Origin: Acetobacteraceae bacterium
GTDB taxonomy: Bacteria > Pseudomonadota > Alphaproteobacteria > Acetobacterales > Acetobacteraceae
DNA: 64,000 nt
Direction of reading: 5' to 3'
NCBI GenBank assembly: GCA_031291725.1
Contig: JARLIM010000025.1
Location: 1-64,000, forward strand
Shown: one piece after another, positions 52,026 through 61,189 of the stretch
How the letters are laid out: each line of letters starts with the position of its first letter
How positions within the stretch are numbered: the stretch's first letter is position 1
The notes under the pieces: generated by a model
The model's database searches: none
What the model was told of the DNA's origin: nothing
Seen by the model: only the letters and a program-made list of their open reading frames with translations
Translations under genes and position numbers: made by a program

Positions 52026-52796
52026 ATGCGCCGCGTTGGCCTTGGGCTGACGCTGTGCGCGGCCCTCGCCGCCTGTGGACAGATCGCACCCGACGCCCAC
52101 GCGCCGGATTTCGCCCGGCGTGGCTATGCGCCGTTCTCCCGCCAGGATGCGATTGCCATCGCCCTGCGCGAATGGCGGCTGTTCGGCGAGAAGGTCAATG
52201 ACAGCCCAGACGCTCCGGCCTCCGATGTCGGTGAGGACAAGCCGGAGCGCCAGCCCGGTTTGTGGCAGCGTGTGGGGGAATATTGGTTCGCGGGGGTGAA
52301 CGCCACCGACCCGGAACATGGCTGGACCGGAAAGCATGACGGCACCGGCACCGTCTTCCCACCAGAGCGCGACGGCGATTATGCGTGGTCAGCGGCGTTT
52401 ATCAGCTATGTGATGCGCATCGCCGGTGCCGGCCCCGCCTTCCCCTATTCCGCCTCTCATTCCCACTACATCAACATCGCCGCCCGCATGGCGCGCCATG
52501 AAGCGACTGGTTGGTCAGTACGTGCCGCCGACCCGGCCATAACAGCGCCTGCGCCCGGGGATTTGCTGTGCAACGGGCGGGAGGCCGCGCGGCAATTGCA
52601 CTTCGCTCAGCTGCCAGCCGGTCGTTATACCGCACATTGCGACATTGTGGTGGGCGATGTCGGGCCGAGTTGGGCGGTGATCGGCGGCAATGTCGATGAT
52701 GCCGTCACATTGCGCCACGTGCCGCACGGCCCGGATGGCCGCGTGCGCGACGGTGGCAGCTATCTGGCCGTGGTGCAGGTGCTCTACGCGCGGTAG
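52026..52796 (+). CDS. DUF2272 lipoprotein
   Basis: A 256-residue predicted lipoprotein: lipobox LAAC with Cys17 near the N-terminus. The DUF2272 body has YAPFSRQDAIAIALREWRLF and a possible catalytic region with DYAWSAAFISYVMR and FPYSASHSHYINIAA, the shape of a CHAP/NlpC-like peptidase fold. A Cys is absent at the usual catalytic place (SAAF), so activity is uncertain. It follows mtnA after four bases. The final segment GPSWAVIGGNVDDAVTLRHV is typical of the family. Confidence 0.82.
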   Translation: MRRVGLGLTLCAALAACGQIAPDAHAPDFARRGYAPFSRQDAIAIALREWRLFGEKVNDSPDAPASDVGEDKPERQPGLWQRVGEYWFAGVNATDPEHGWTGKHDGTGTVFPPERDGDYAWSAAFISYVMRIAGAGPAFPYSASHSHYINIAARMARHEATGWSVRAADPAITAPAPGDLLCNGREAARQLHFAQLPAGRYTAHCDIVVGDVGPSWAVIGGNVDDAVTLRHVPHGPDGRVRDGGSYLAVVQVLYAR

Positions 52797-52797
52797 A

Positions 52798-53208
52798 TCA
52801 CCGCTGGCGCCACGGCAATTGATCCGCCTTCCAGCCCGCCACCATGCCGCGATGCCCAGCCGGATCAACCGGGCCTTCGAAGCCGTCGGCGATGTTGTAG
52901 ACATGCGGATAACCCGCCTCCCGCGCCGCCTTGGCCGCCGCCAGACTGCGCACGCCGCTGCGGCAGAGGAAATAAATCTTGTTGGCAGGGGTCAGCCCCG
53001 CACGCTGCATATGCTCGACAAAGGCGGTATTGACCTGCATCGACGGAAAAATCTGCCACGGGATCAATGCCGGGGATTTGGCCGCCTGTGACAGATCGGC
53101 AAGTCCCACGAAATTCCATTCCGCATCGGTGCGCACATCCACCATCTCCGCCTGCGGATCGCTCAGCAGAGCCTGCCAGACATCCTTGGGAGTTACGTTG
53201 TCAACCAT
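52798..53208 (-). CDS. Rhodanese-like domain protein
   Basis: A 136-residue single-domain rhodanese. The active loop is FLCRSGVRSLAAA near residue 80 with Cys as the persulfide carrier. DVRTDAEWNFVG near 24 is the usual CH2A region. It may carry sulfur or act in detoxification. It converges with the DUF2272 gene, with stop codons only two bases apart, so there is no room for a terminator. A 9-base-pair inverted repeat lies 64 bases upstream. Confidence 0.9.
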   Translation of the reverse strand: MVDNVTPKDVWQALLSDPQAEMVDVRTDAEWNFVGLADLSQAAKSPALIPWQIFPSMQVNTAFVEHMQRAGLTPANKIYFLCRSGVRSLAAAKAAREAGYPHVYNIADGFEGPVDPAGHRGMVAGWKADQLPWRQR

Positions 53209-53271
53209 GTCTCATGCTCCTCACTCAGAATAAGCTCACGTCGAATCGTCAGGTGGAAACGCGAAGCCGTC

Positions 53272-53306
53272 ATCCACCATATGCCACATGCCAAGCAATG
53301 GTGGAT
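53272..53306. repeat. 9-bp inverted repeat upstream of the rhodanese gene
   Basis: ATCCACCAT (53272-53280) and ATGGTGGAT (53298-53306) are perfect reverse complements around 17 bases. It lies between the MFS stop at 53317 and the rhodanese start at 53208, both leftward. It could be an operator for the rhodanese gene or end the MFS transcript; no T-run follows. Confidence 0.5.
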
Positions 53307-53316
53307 CACACAGCAC

Positions 53317-54690
53317 TCATCCGCCCGCTTGCAGTCGGCGCGTTGCAGCGATGGCCGCCATGGGGGCGAGTGCGAACAGGCCGAACAACCATATCGCCGC
53401 AAGCCCGGTATGGCTGGCTATGCCCACCATATTCGTTACCATCCCGCCAATGGCCGAGCCGAAAGCGTTGCCGATCATGATAATCGCGGTGAGCGAGGCA
53501 CTGGCCAGATCGCGCTCACCGTCGGGGGCGGCATTGAACACCGCAGCGCCCAGATGTGGCCAGCACATCCCCATGCCGCCGCCCATCGCACACAGCGCCA
53601 GCATCGTCAGCGGTACCGCCAGCGCATCCGGCCAATCGGATTGCGGCATCACCGCCGCCAACAGCAGCAACCCGCCCGCCATCATCAGCGGCCCGGCGCG
53701 CAGCAACGCCTTCGGACTGGCGCGGCCGGAGAATATCAGCGCAAAGGTCGTCCACCCCCCGGACATCATCGCCGAGATATAGCCGGAATGCAGCGGCGTC
53801 ATGCCGTGCAGCTTTTGCAGGAAATAGGCGACAAAGATCTCGCTGTTCACCCCGATCAGCAGCAACAGCATCGCCAGATACAACCCGCCCAGCACCGAGC
53901 GTGGATCGCAGCCGCCAAGGGGCAGCACCCGGATCGCAGCGCGCGCCTCTCGCCGGGCAAACACCGTCAATCCTACGATTGCCAGCGCCACGCCCAGCAG
54001 ATTGAGCAGCGGTTCGGTGGCCATGCTGCCCGCCGAGATGCACAGCGCGCTGCCCACCAGTATCGCCAGACTGAGCATCGCCACCGGCAAAGCGGGGCCG
54101 GAGGGTTTGGCGAGATCGCGCGGCAAAGCGCGTTCCACCAGAACCCACATGGCCAGCGCCAACAGCGCCAAACTCCAAAACGCCGCCCGCCAGGCACCAT
54201 ACTGCGCGAAAATCCCGCCCACCGCGGGCCCGCCCAGCGTGGCAATCCCCCAGGCCATCGAGATGACGGTGAAGGCGCGCGTCCAGAGCGGTTGTGGGAA
54301 CAGGATGCGCACCATCGAGAACGACAACGCCGACAACGTGCCCGCCCCCAATCCCTGGATGAACCGCCCCGCCAGCAACACCCCCATCGCCGGCGCAGAG
54401 GCGCAGATCAACCCGCCCGTGGCAAAGATCGCCAGCGCCAGCCGATAGCCATTCCTGTATCCGATGCGCCGCATCAGCGAGGCACAATTCGCCCCGCCCA
54501 ACAGCGAGGCGACGACATACAGCGTCGTGCTCCACGCGAAATAGCGCAGCCCGCCAATGTCGTGCACGATGCTGGGCAGCGTGGTGGTGACGATGAACAC
54601 GTTCACCGCGTGCATCATCATCCCGCCGCCCGTCACCGCACAGCGCGCCAGATTGCCCCGACGCAGCAATTCACCCCAACCCTGCGCCAT
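53317..54690 (-). CDS. MFS transporter, EmrB/QacA (DHA2)-like
   Basis: A 457-residue inner-membrane protein with about twelve to fourteen hydrophobic segments. Motif C-like GIATLGGPAVGGIFAQYGAW near residue 145 and an early FIVTTTLPSIVHDIGG segment are typical of drug:proton antiporters of the DHA2 type. The substrate is unknown. It is divergent from denD across 98 bases, which could mean a shared regulator and a role in importing or exporting a sugar acid, but the family is usually an exporter. Confidence 0.87.
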   Translation of the reverse strand: MAQGWGELLRRGNLARCAVTGGGMMMHAVNVFIVTTTLPSIVHDIGGLRYFAWSTTLYVVASLLGGANCASLMRRIGYRNGYRLALAIFATGGLICASAPAMGVLLAGRFIQGLGAGTLSALSFSMVRILFPQPLWTRAFTVISMAWGIATLGGPAVGGIFAQYGAWRAAFWSLALLALAMWVLVERALPRDLAKPSGPALPVAMLSLAILVGSALCISAGSMATEPLLNLLGVALAIVGLTVFARREARAAIRVLPLGGCDPRSVLGGLYLAMLLLLIGVNSEIFVAYFLQKLHGMTPLHSGYISAMMSGGWTTFALIFSGRASPKALLRAGPLMMAGGLLLLAAVMPQSDWPDALAVPLTMLALCAMGGGMGMCWPHLGAAVFNAAPDGERDLASASLTAIIMIGNAFGSAIGGMVTNMVGIASHTGLAAIWLFGLFALAPMAAIAATRRLQAGG

Positions 54691-54788
54691 CGATCAATTC
54701 CCTGGGGGCTTGCCCCTTTGCTTGTTTGCACAGAACAGGCAGTTTCAGCGAACAGCAAGTGCCGCAATGGTGGCGGGGGAGACAGATT

Positions 54789-55763
54789 ATGAACATCACA
54801 ATTCTCGGCGGCGGGGGATTCCTCGGTCGCAAGGTGGCCGAGCGTCTGGCCGCAAGCGGCGAACTCGGTGGTCGGCCGGTGACATCGCTCATATTGTTCG
54901 ACCTCAACGCCCCTGCCCCGCTGGATGCACCCTTCTCGGTGAAATGCCTGGGCGGCGACGTGGCCGATCTGCCGCAGGCTGCAATTCCTGAAGGCACCGA
55001 CGTGATTTTTCACCTCGCCGCCGTCGTCAGTGCCGCTGCCGAGGCGGATTATGATCTGGGTCGCCGGGTCAATCTGCGCGGCACCGATTCGGTCGTCGAT
55101 GCCTGCCGCCACCTCAAGCATCCGCCGCGCGTGGTGTTCACCTCGTCGGTTGCCAGCTTCGCCGGTGGACAGGATGCCCATCTGGCCGATGATGCGCGCC
55201 AGATGCCGGGCAATTCCTATGGCGCACAGAAGGCTGCTGCCGAGTTGATCCTCTCCGATGCCAGCCGTCGCGGCTTTCTGGATGCGGTGAACATCCGCCT
55301 GCCGACGATCTGCGTCCGCCCGGGTGCGCCGAACAAGGCGGCGTCGAGCTTCGTCTCCTCCATCCTGCGCGAGCCGCTGCTGGGCCTTGCCACCACTTTG
55401 CCGGTGCCGGAGGATTTCGCGGTCTGGATCGCTTCCCCCGCCTTCGCCACCGCATGGCTGCTGCACGCGGCAACGCTGGACAGTGCCCTGCTCGATGGCG
55501 ATTGCGGCATCAACCCTCCCGGCATTTCCGCCCGCGTGGGAGACATGCTGGACGCGATGGAACGGGCGCGACCGGGCACGCGCTCGCTGGTCAAGGCGGA
55601 GCCGGATGCGGTCGTGCAGGCCATTGTCGGCACGTGGCCCGCTGCGTTTGCCGCCAGCCGCGCGCCGGGTTTGGGCTTTGTGCGCCATGGCAGCCTGGAC
55701 GAGTTGATCGCAGAATTTCTGCTCAACGATCTCGAACCGACACGTCGCATGCGCGGCATGTGA
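54789..55763 (+). CDS. denD: D-erythronate dehydrogenase-like NAD-dependent epimerase/dehydratase
   Basis: A 324-residue extended short-chain dehydrogenase. The NAD motif GGGGFLGRKV is at 7-16 and the catalytic YxxxK is NSYGAQKAAAE near 143. Sequence features such as LRGTDSVVDACRHL and NIRLPTICVRPGAPNKAASS resemble DenD, which oxidises D-erythronate to the 2-oxo acid. Together with otnK and otnC 6-8 kb upstream this gives three of the four steps; OtnI is missing from the window. The start ATG is at 54789; the frame from 54726 is not supported. Confidence 0.87.
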   Translation: MNITILGGGGFLGRKVAERLAASGELGGRPVTSLILFDLNAPAPLDAPFSVKCLGGDVADLPQAAIPEGTDVIFHLAAVVSAAAEADYDLGRRVNLRGTDSVVDACRHLKHPPRVVFTSSVASFAGGQDAHLADDARQMPGNSYGAQKAAAELILSDASRRGFLDAVNIRLPTICVRPGAPNKAASSFVSSILREPLLGLATTLPVPEDFAVWIASPAFATAWLLHAATLDSALLDGDCGINPPGISARVGDMLDAMERARPGTRSLVKAEPDAVVQAIVGTWPAAFAASRAPGLGFVRHGSLDELIAEFLLNDLEPTRRMRGM

Positions 55764-55886
55764 AGAAATCGTGCCAACACCCACGAAATATTCATCATTC
55801 AACCATAGGCTGACTTGCGTGTGCCGTTCCTGCGGTGCACCACTTGTGTGGCAGAGGGGATGGGTGGCGCGGGCCGCCCGGAATAC

Positions 55887-57710
55887 ATGACGCATCTGTT
55901 CGATCTCGTCGGCTTAAATCCGGCCTCGGGCTCTCGATCGAACTCCCGGTTTCGGCTGATGGAGGCGGTGACGCATGCGCCGCAGGTGATGCGGGCCCTC
56001 GTACGCGCCGATGAATTATGGCTGGTTGTGCTGGCCGCCATCGTGGGCATTGCTGCGGGGCTGTGTGTGACCGCGATGGGCATGATCACCCAAGCGATGC
56101 ATGGCTTGCTCTATGGCCTTGATCTGCGCGAAAGGCTGTCAAGCCAAGCGGAGATTTCGCCGTTGCACACTGCCTTGGCGCTGGCCATCGGCGGTTTGGT
56201 GATCGGCGGATTCACCCGCTTTATCACCTATCGCTGGCCACGCCGTGCAATTGACCCGATCGAAGCCAATGCGCTGCATGGTGGGCGGATGTCGCTGCGG
56301 GATAGCTTGGTGGTGGTGATCCAAACCGTGCTGTCCAACGGCTTTGGTGCCTCTGTGGGCCTGGAGGCGGGCTATACGCAGCTGGGCTCGGCAATTGCCT
56401 CCAAGCTCGGCCGGGCCTTGCGCGTGCGGCGGGGCGATTTGCGGTTGCTGGTCGGCTGCGGCGCTGCCGGTGCGATTGCCGCCGCCTTCAATGCCCCGCT
56501 GACTGGCGCGTTTTATGCGTTTGAATTGGTGATGGGCACTTACGCCATTTCCACCCTGGCCCCGATCATGGCGGCATCGCTCTCAGCCGTGACGGTTGTG
56601 CGGCTGATTTCGCCCGATCTGATGGAATTCAATATCCGTGTGCCGGCGGCGATTGAGCCGTCCTCCTATCTGTCAATTCTGGCTCTTGGTGGGCTGTGCG
56701 CGTTGGGCGGCATTCTGCTGATGCGCGGCGTGACGTTGACCGAAGACCTCTTCCGCCGTTCCCGCGTGCCGGGTTGGCTGCGTCCGGCCATTGGTGGACT
56801 GGCGGTGACGGGGTTGGCCATCATCTCGCCACAAGTGCTCTCCTCCGGCCATGCGGCGTTGCAGGTCGGGTTGGATGCGCCTTATCCGATTACCGTGCTG
56901 ATTATGCTCATCCTGATCAAGGCGCTGGCCTCGGCAATTTCGTTGGGCTCGGGCTTTCGTGGCGGGTTGTTCTTCGCCTCACTGTTCCTCGGCGCGATGG
57001 TTGGCAAGCTTTACGCCGTCGTGCTGGGCGATATCTGGGCGGCCCAAAGCGTACCGCCGGTGGTCTGCGCGGTGGCGGGAATGAGTGCTTTGGCGGTGGC
57101 GGTGGTGGGCGGCCCGTTGACGATGGCCTTCCTGGCGCTGGAGACCACAGGATCGCTGCCGCTGACGGTGGCGGTGGTGGCGGCCTCGTTGCTGTCATCG
57201 ATCACCGTGCGCCGCACCTTCGGCTATTCCTTCGCCACATGGCGCTTCCATCTGCGCGGCGAGCAGATCCGCTCGCCCGTCGATATTGGCTGGGTGCGCA
57301 ATCTCACCGTTGACCGCATGATGCGGCGCGAGGTGCGGATGGTGCCAGTGGATATGCGACTGTCAGATTTTCGCCAAGAAGTGCCGCTGGGCGCGGCCTC
57401 ACAGGTGGTGGTGGTGGACAGCAAGAATCATTATCTCGGCCTGTTGCAGGTCAGTGAGGCGCATGGCGCGCGCGATGATGGCAGCACAAGGCTCACCTCT
57501 CTGGTGCTGCATGACAGCAAAATGACGCTGCGCCCGGAGATGACGATCAAGGACGCGCTGGATTGCTTCACCCAGGCGGAGAGCGACGCATTGGCGGTGC
57601 TGGACAGCGATGTGGACGGTATGGTGATCGGCCTGCTCACCGAACAATACACGCTGCGCCGTTACACCGATGAGTTGGAGCGCAGGCGGCGCGAATTGTC
57701 GGGCGAATAG
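55887..57710 (+). CDS. ClC-type chloride channel/antiporter with C-terminal CBS region
   Basis: About 607 residues. The membrane domain (residues about 45-430) has many helices, and the ClC motif regions can be traced: GFGASVGLEAGYTQLGS holds the gating Glu, GSGFRGGLFFASLFLG the second filter region, and GAAGAIAAAFNAPLTGAFYA the helix-N region. The filter motifs diverge from the textbook GSGIP, GREGP and GSGTPGG. The C-terminus (from about 460) looks like a CBS pair: LTVDRMMRREVRMVP and DSDVDGMVIGLLTEQY. I start at the ATG 55887; TTG 55815 and ATG 55860 are alternatives. Ion selectivity cannot be judged. Confidence 0.88.
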   Translation: MTHLFDLVGLNPASGSRSNSRFRLMEAVTHAPQVMRALVRADELWLVVLAAIVGIAAGLCVTAMGMITQAMHGLLYGLDLRERLSSQAEISPLHTALALAIGGLVIGGFTRFITYRWPRRAIDPIEANALHGGRMSLRDSLVVVIQTVLSNGFGASVGLEAGYTQLGSAIASKLGRALRVRRGDLRLLVGCGAAGAIAAAFNAPLTGAFYAFELVMGTYAISTLAPIMAASLSAVTVVRLISPDLMEFNIRVPAAIEPSSYLSILALGGLCALGGILLMRGVTLTEDLFRRSRVPGWLRPAIGGLAVTGLAIISPQVLSSGHAALQVGLDAPYPITVLIMLILIKALASAISLGSGFRGGLFFASLFLGAMVGKLYAVVLGDIWAAQSVPPVVCAVAGMSALAVAVVGGPLTMAFLALETTGSLPLTVAVVAASLLSSITVRRTFGYSFATWRFHLRGEQIRSPVDIGWVRNLTVDRMMRREVRMVPVDMRLSDFRQEVPLGAASQVVVVDSKNHYLGLLQVSEAHGARDDGSTRLTSLVLHDSKMTLRPEMTIKDALDCFTQAESDALAVLDSDVDGMVIGLLTEQYTLRRYTDELERRRRELSGE

Positions 57711-57761
57711 CCGGGCGATTGACACATTGGCGCGCCGCTTTCAGCCTTCCACACAACAAGA

Positions 57762-58562
57762 ATGGGGGACTCGGTGGCGCACCGTCTGATCGATCTATCC
57801 GTGGCCCTGCGCGATGACATTCGCAGCGATCCGCCGGAGATGCTGCCGAAGATCGAGTATCACACCCATCAGATGACGGCCCCGCACTGTGCCGGTTATT
57901 TCAATGTGCCGGTGGCGTCCCTGCCGGAGGGGCAATATGCGGCGATGGAGCGTTGCACGATCAGCAGCCATAACGGCACGCATGTCGATGCGCCGTATCA
58001 CTATTTCAGCCGGATGAACGAGGCCGTCGTGCCGGGCGGTGAGCCCGCGATGCGCATCGATGAAGTGCCGCTGGAATGGCTGTATCAGCCCGGCGTGAAG
58101 CTGGATTTCCGCCATCTGCCGGATGGCTATCTGGTGCAGCCCGCTGATATTCAGGCCGAACTCGACCGCATCGGCCATGTGCTGCAACCGCTGGAAATCG
58201 TGCTGGCCAACACGGCCGCGGGTGCGCGCTATGGGCAGGAGGATTTCATCGACCGTGGCTGCGGCTTTGGCCGGGCGGCGACATTGTGGTTGGTGGAACA
58301 GGGCGTGAAGGTCGTCGGCACCGATGGATGGAGTTGGGATGCCCCGTTCAGCCACACCAAACGCCGTGTGGCCGAAACCGGGGATGCCAGCCTGATCTGG
58401 GAGGGCCACCGCGTCGGGCGGGATCGCGCCTATTGCCAGATCGAGAAGATGAGCAATCTCGACCAACTGCCCCCGGATGGCTTCATCGTCTCTGCCTTTC
58501 CGGTGAAGTTGCATCGCGGGTCGGCGGGGTGGACGCGGGCGGTGGCGATTTTGCCGCAATAG
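57762..58562 (+). CDS. Cyclase family protein (kynurenine formamidase-like)
   Basis: A 266-residue metal-dependent hydrolase. The metal motif HNGTHVDAPYHY is at about residues 70-81 and a further His is in WDAPFSHTKRRV near 190. The family (KynB/cyclase) opens formamides, isatin and related rings. It is longer than KynB. Tryptophan pathway genes are not nearby, so the substrate is open. The ATG at 57762 and a GTG at 57774 (preceded by GGGGGA) are both possible starts. It converges on ubiV. Confidence 0.87.
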   Translation: MGDSVAHRLIDLSVALRDDIRSDPPEMLPKIEYHTHQMTAPHCAGYFNVPVASLPEGQYAAMERCTISSHNGTHVDAPYHYFSRMNEAVVPGGEPAMRIDEVPLEWLYQPGVKLDFRHLPDGYLVQPADIQAELDRIGHVLQPLEIVLANTAAGARYGQEDFIDRGCGFGRAATLWLVEQGVKVVGTDGWSWDAPFSHTKRRVAETGDASLIWEGHRVGRDRAYCQIEKMSNLDQLPPDGFIVSAFPVKLHRGSAGWTRAVAILPQ

Positions 58563-58583
58563 CTGCCCCGCCGACGGTCCGCC

Positions 58584-59471
58584 TCAGGTCTCGGCCCAGG
58601 CCATGCCCTCCCGTCCCCGCACATAACCGTTCACATAAGGCGTCTCGCCCGTCAGATTGTGCAGCAACGCCTCACCGCTTGCGGCATCCAGATCGCCATC
58701 GAGCACTGAGCGGTAGATTTCCGCCACCTGCACCATATCGGCCACCTGCGGCGACAGACGGAAATGTGTCACGCCAGCCGTTTGCAGAGTGGTCAATTCG
58801 CGCAGCAGCACGGCATAGCCGTGCGACATTGTTTGCGTGCCGTTCACCCGCAACAGCGGTGCGCCGGTAAGTTGGCTGGCGGCGAGGCCGTCAGGGTCGG
58901 TCTCACAAACGAACTGACAGGACTCCTTATGCACGCCATAAGCGCGGCTATGATAGCAGCGCATCGACACCGAGAGCGGTTGTCGGCCAAAGACCAAAAC
59001 CTCGGTCTCAACCGGATTATGGCGGGCTAAGGTGGCAATTGCGGTGCCGGACAGCTCCACCGGCAAATTCACCCGGATCGCCCCCTGCCGCACCAGAAAA
59101 TCCAGCGTGGCCTCGTTGAAGACGTTGATGAACGGGCCGGTGATGTGTGGGCGGCCCTTGAGCAGGCTGATCGAGGCGACGTCATTGGCCTCAACGATCA
59201 TCGCCTCGCCGCATCGCTCGGCAATCGCGGCGAGCTCGCGATCAGAGGTGATCAGCGCCAAGGTGGACAGCACCACCTGCTTGCCGGCCGCGCTCAACCG
59301 CTCGACGATCTCTGGGAGATAATCGTAATAGAGCGGCTCGCGCTTGGAACAGACGACCTCACCCAAATAGACGCAATCAATCGGCGCTTCATCGGCGATA
59401 CGGAAATACATGTCGCGGCGCTGTTCCGGCTTCCACTGGAAGAACAGCGGCCCCAAAGTGAGTTTGCTCAT
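58584..59471 (-). CDS. ubiV: Ubiquinone biosynthesis protein UbiV
   Basis: A 295-residue U32-family iron-sulfur protein. Together with UbiU it hydroxylates the quinone ring without oxygen. The four cysteines for a 4Fe-4S cluster are C41, C172, C185 and C189, with the same spacing as E. coli UbiV (C180, C193, C197 for the last three). Start overlaps the ubiU stop by four bases. Last gene of ubiT-ubiU-ubiV on the minus strand. Confidence 0.95.
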   Translation of the reverse strand: MSKLTLGPLFFQWKPEQRRDMYFRIADEAPIDCVYLGEVVCSKREPLYYDYLPEIVERLSAAGKQVVLSTLALITSDRELAAIAERCGEAMIVEANDVASISLLKGRPHITGPFINVFNEATLDFLVRQGAIRVNLPVELSGTAIATLARHNPVETEVLVFGRQPLSVSMRCYHSRAYGVHKESCQFVCETDPDGLAASQLTGAPLLRVNGTQTMSHGYAVLLRELTTLQTAGVTHFRLSPQVADMVQVAEIYRSVLDGDLDAASGEALLHNLTGETPYVNGYVRGREGMAWAET

Positions 59472-60469
59472 TTCCAGCCCTTCTTATAGGCGCTCAATGT
59501 CTCTTTGCCGCCCTCTGCCATAGCGTGCAGATCGGCCACCGCTTGCGGTTTCGACTCGCCACGCGCCAAGCCGTCGAGCACGGTGCGAAAGGCGGTGACA
59601 ACTTGGCCGACATAGGCGCGGCTACGCTGACGGCCTTCAATTTTCAGCGCCGTCACCCCGGCCGCCTTCAACTGCGGCAGGATGGACACCGCATTCAACC
59701 CCACCGGCTCCTCGAACAAATAGGAGGCATTGTCGTTCGTCACCAGGCGGCATTTGCAGGGCGTGGGATAGGCAGCGTTCTCGTTGCGGGCGTAGCGGTT
59801 CATCACCACATCGCCAAGGCAGGACTCCATGAACGCGCCATCCTCGCGGTAATGCACGAACTCGGCGGGCGCACACACGCCATCGCTGCTTGGCGAGCGG
59901 CCAGTGATGTAGGAGGACAAAGTGCAACGCCCCTCGACCATCGTGCCGACACTGCCGAAGGCGAACACTTCGGCTTCCACCTTCATGCGCGAAATCAGCG
60001 AAGCCACCTCATCGACCGCCAACACACGCGGCAGCACGACGCGGCTGATGCCGAAGGTCTCGCGATAGAAATCGATCGACAACGGATTGCTCGCCGCCGC
60101 CTGCACCGAGAGATGTCGGCGCAAATTGGGGTGTTTGCGCATGGCATAATCGAGCAGACCGATATCGGCGAGGATCACCGCATCCGCCCCACACGCAGCC
60201 GCCGTGTCGATGGCGCGATGCCAAGGGCCGACATCGCCGGCGCGCGGGAAGGTGTTGATCGCCACGATCACCCAGCGTCCGCGCGCATGGGCATAAGCGA
60301 CGCCCTCGCGCAATTCCTTGGCGTCGAAATTCAGGCCTGGATAATTACGGGCATTGGTGCAGTCCCGAAAGCCGCAATAGACAGTGTCAGCCCCGGCATC
60401 GATGGCGGTGCGCAGGGCCGCCGGTGTGCCGGCCGGGCAGACCAGTTCGAGGTAGGCGATGTCTCTCAC
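59468..60469 (-). CDS. ubiU: Ubiquinone biosynthesis protein UbiU
   Basis: A 333-residue U32-family protein and partner of UbiV. Conserved elements are LELVCPAGTPAALRTAIDAG at the N-terminus, GADTVYCGF, and cysteines C182, C199, C217, C238 and C240 in the C-terminal half, which supply the cluster ligands. It works in oxygen-independent hydroxylation, probably with prephenate as oxygen donor as shown in E. coli. It overlaps ubiT by four bases upstream. Confidence 0.95.
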   Translation of the reverse strand: MRDIAYLELVCPAGTPAALRTAIDAGADTVYCGFRDCTNARNYPGLNFDAKELREGVAYAHARGRWVIVAINTFPRAGDVGPWHRAIDTAAACGADAVILADIGLLDYAMRKHPNLRRHLSVQAAASNPLSIDFYRETFGISRVVLPRVLAVDEVASLISRMKVEAEVFAFGSVGTMVEGRCTLSSYITGRSPSSDGVCAPAEFVHYREDGAFMESCLGDVVMNRYARNENAAYPTPCKCRLVTNDNASYLFEEPVGLNAVSILPQLKAAGVTALKIEGRQRSRAYVGQVVTAFRTVLDGLARGESKPQAVADLHAMAEGGKETLSAYKKGWK

Positions 60470-61122
60470 GCGGCCACTCCCTGCTTGCGTCGCGCCAGAA
60501 TTTCCTGTTTGGCGAGGCGGGATTTCAATGTCTCGATCTCAGCGCGCAGGCTGCCGCACTCAGCGGCAAGATCGCGTCCCTCGGGCGCATCGGGGGCGCG
60601 CATGGCGATAATTCGATCCCGCAGCCGCTCTGCACGTCCCTCCCATCGCAGCACCGACCGGCGCCCAATGCCGCGCAGAGGGCCGAGCAGCGCCATTGCC
60701 TCGTCCAGCAATGAGATCTCCTCGCGATCCAGCGTGTTGCGCAGCGCCACCACGGCCGACGTGTCGCCGACGATGGTGATCGCACGGGTGAAGAACAGCG
60801 CGTCCGAATCGATGCGGCCTTCGAGCAAGGCGAGCAGTGAGTCGACAGACCCCTTAAGCGTTGCGTGACACGCTGGTGCATCGCCGCGCACAAGCGTCAG
60901 GCTCGCCGGTTTCTCGCCAAAACTGAGCAGAAAGCGATGCGGCAGATCGGTGGGTTCCACCTGCAATCTGGTCGGCGGAAGAGCAGCAAGATTGCGGAAC
61001 AAATCCGGATGATGTCGCCGCATACTGCGCATCAATGCCGCCGCACCCCGCCCAATGACGGGCCTGGGCAGGGCTGCGAGCATGCCACGGGCAATGATAA
61101 TCGGAAACGTAACCTCGTCCAT
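60466..61122 (-). CDS. ubiT: Ubiquinone biosynthesis accessory factor UbiT (SCP2 domain)
   Basis: A 218-residue protein with an SCP2 lipid-binding domain (DLPHRFLLSFGEKPASLTLV and the FFTRAITIVGDTSAVVALRN stretch). UbiT binds the hydrophobic quinone precursors for UbiU and UbiV. The N-terminal RRHHPDLFRNLAALPPTRLQ also fits. AGGAGG precedes the ATG at 61122; a longer frame to 61203 is not needed. A C-terminal helical extension (from about 175, LRAEIETLKSRLAKQEILAR) looks like a coiled coil. It is first in the ubiT-ubiU-ubiV operon, 68 bases downstream of an FNR-type box. Confidence 0.9.
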   Translation of the reverse strand: MDEVTFPIIIARGMLAALPRPVIGRGAAALMRSMRRHHPDLFRNLAALPPTRLQVEPTDLPHRFLLSFGEKPASLTLVRGDAPACHATLKGSVDSLLALLEGRIDSDALFFTRAITIVGDTSAVVALRNTLDREEISLLDEAMALLGPLRGIGRRSVLRWEGRAERLRDRIIAMRAPDAPEGRDLAAECGSLRAEIETLKSRLAKQEILARRKQGVAA

Positions 61123-61160
61123 CGCGCCGCCTCCTGAGAACGCTTCCACCCTGCGCGGCG

Positions 61161-61167
61161 CATAGCG
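61161..61167 (-). promoter_or_regulatory. Possible -10 element of the ubiTUV promoter
   Basis: On the minus strand CGCTATG lies 30 bases downstream of the FNR-type box centre, where a -10 element belongs in a class II FNR promoter. The predicted transcription start is near 61155. The match to TATAAT is only moderate. Confidence 0.35.
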
Positions 61168-61189
61168 GCACAACGGGAGGTCTTGGACT

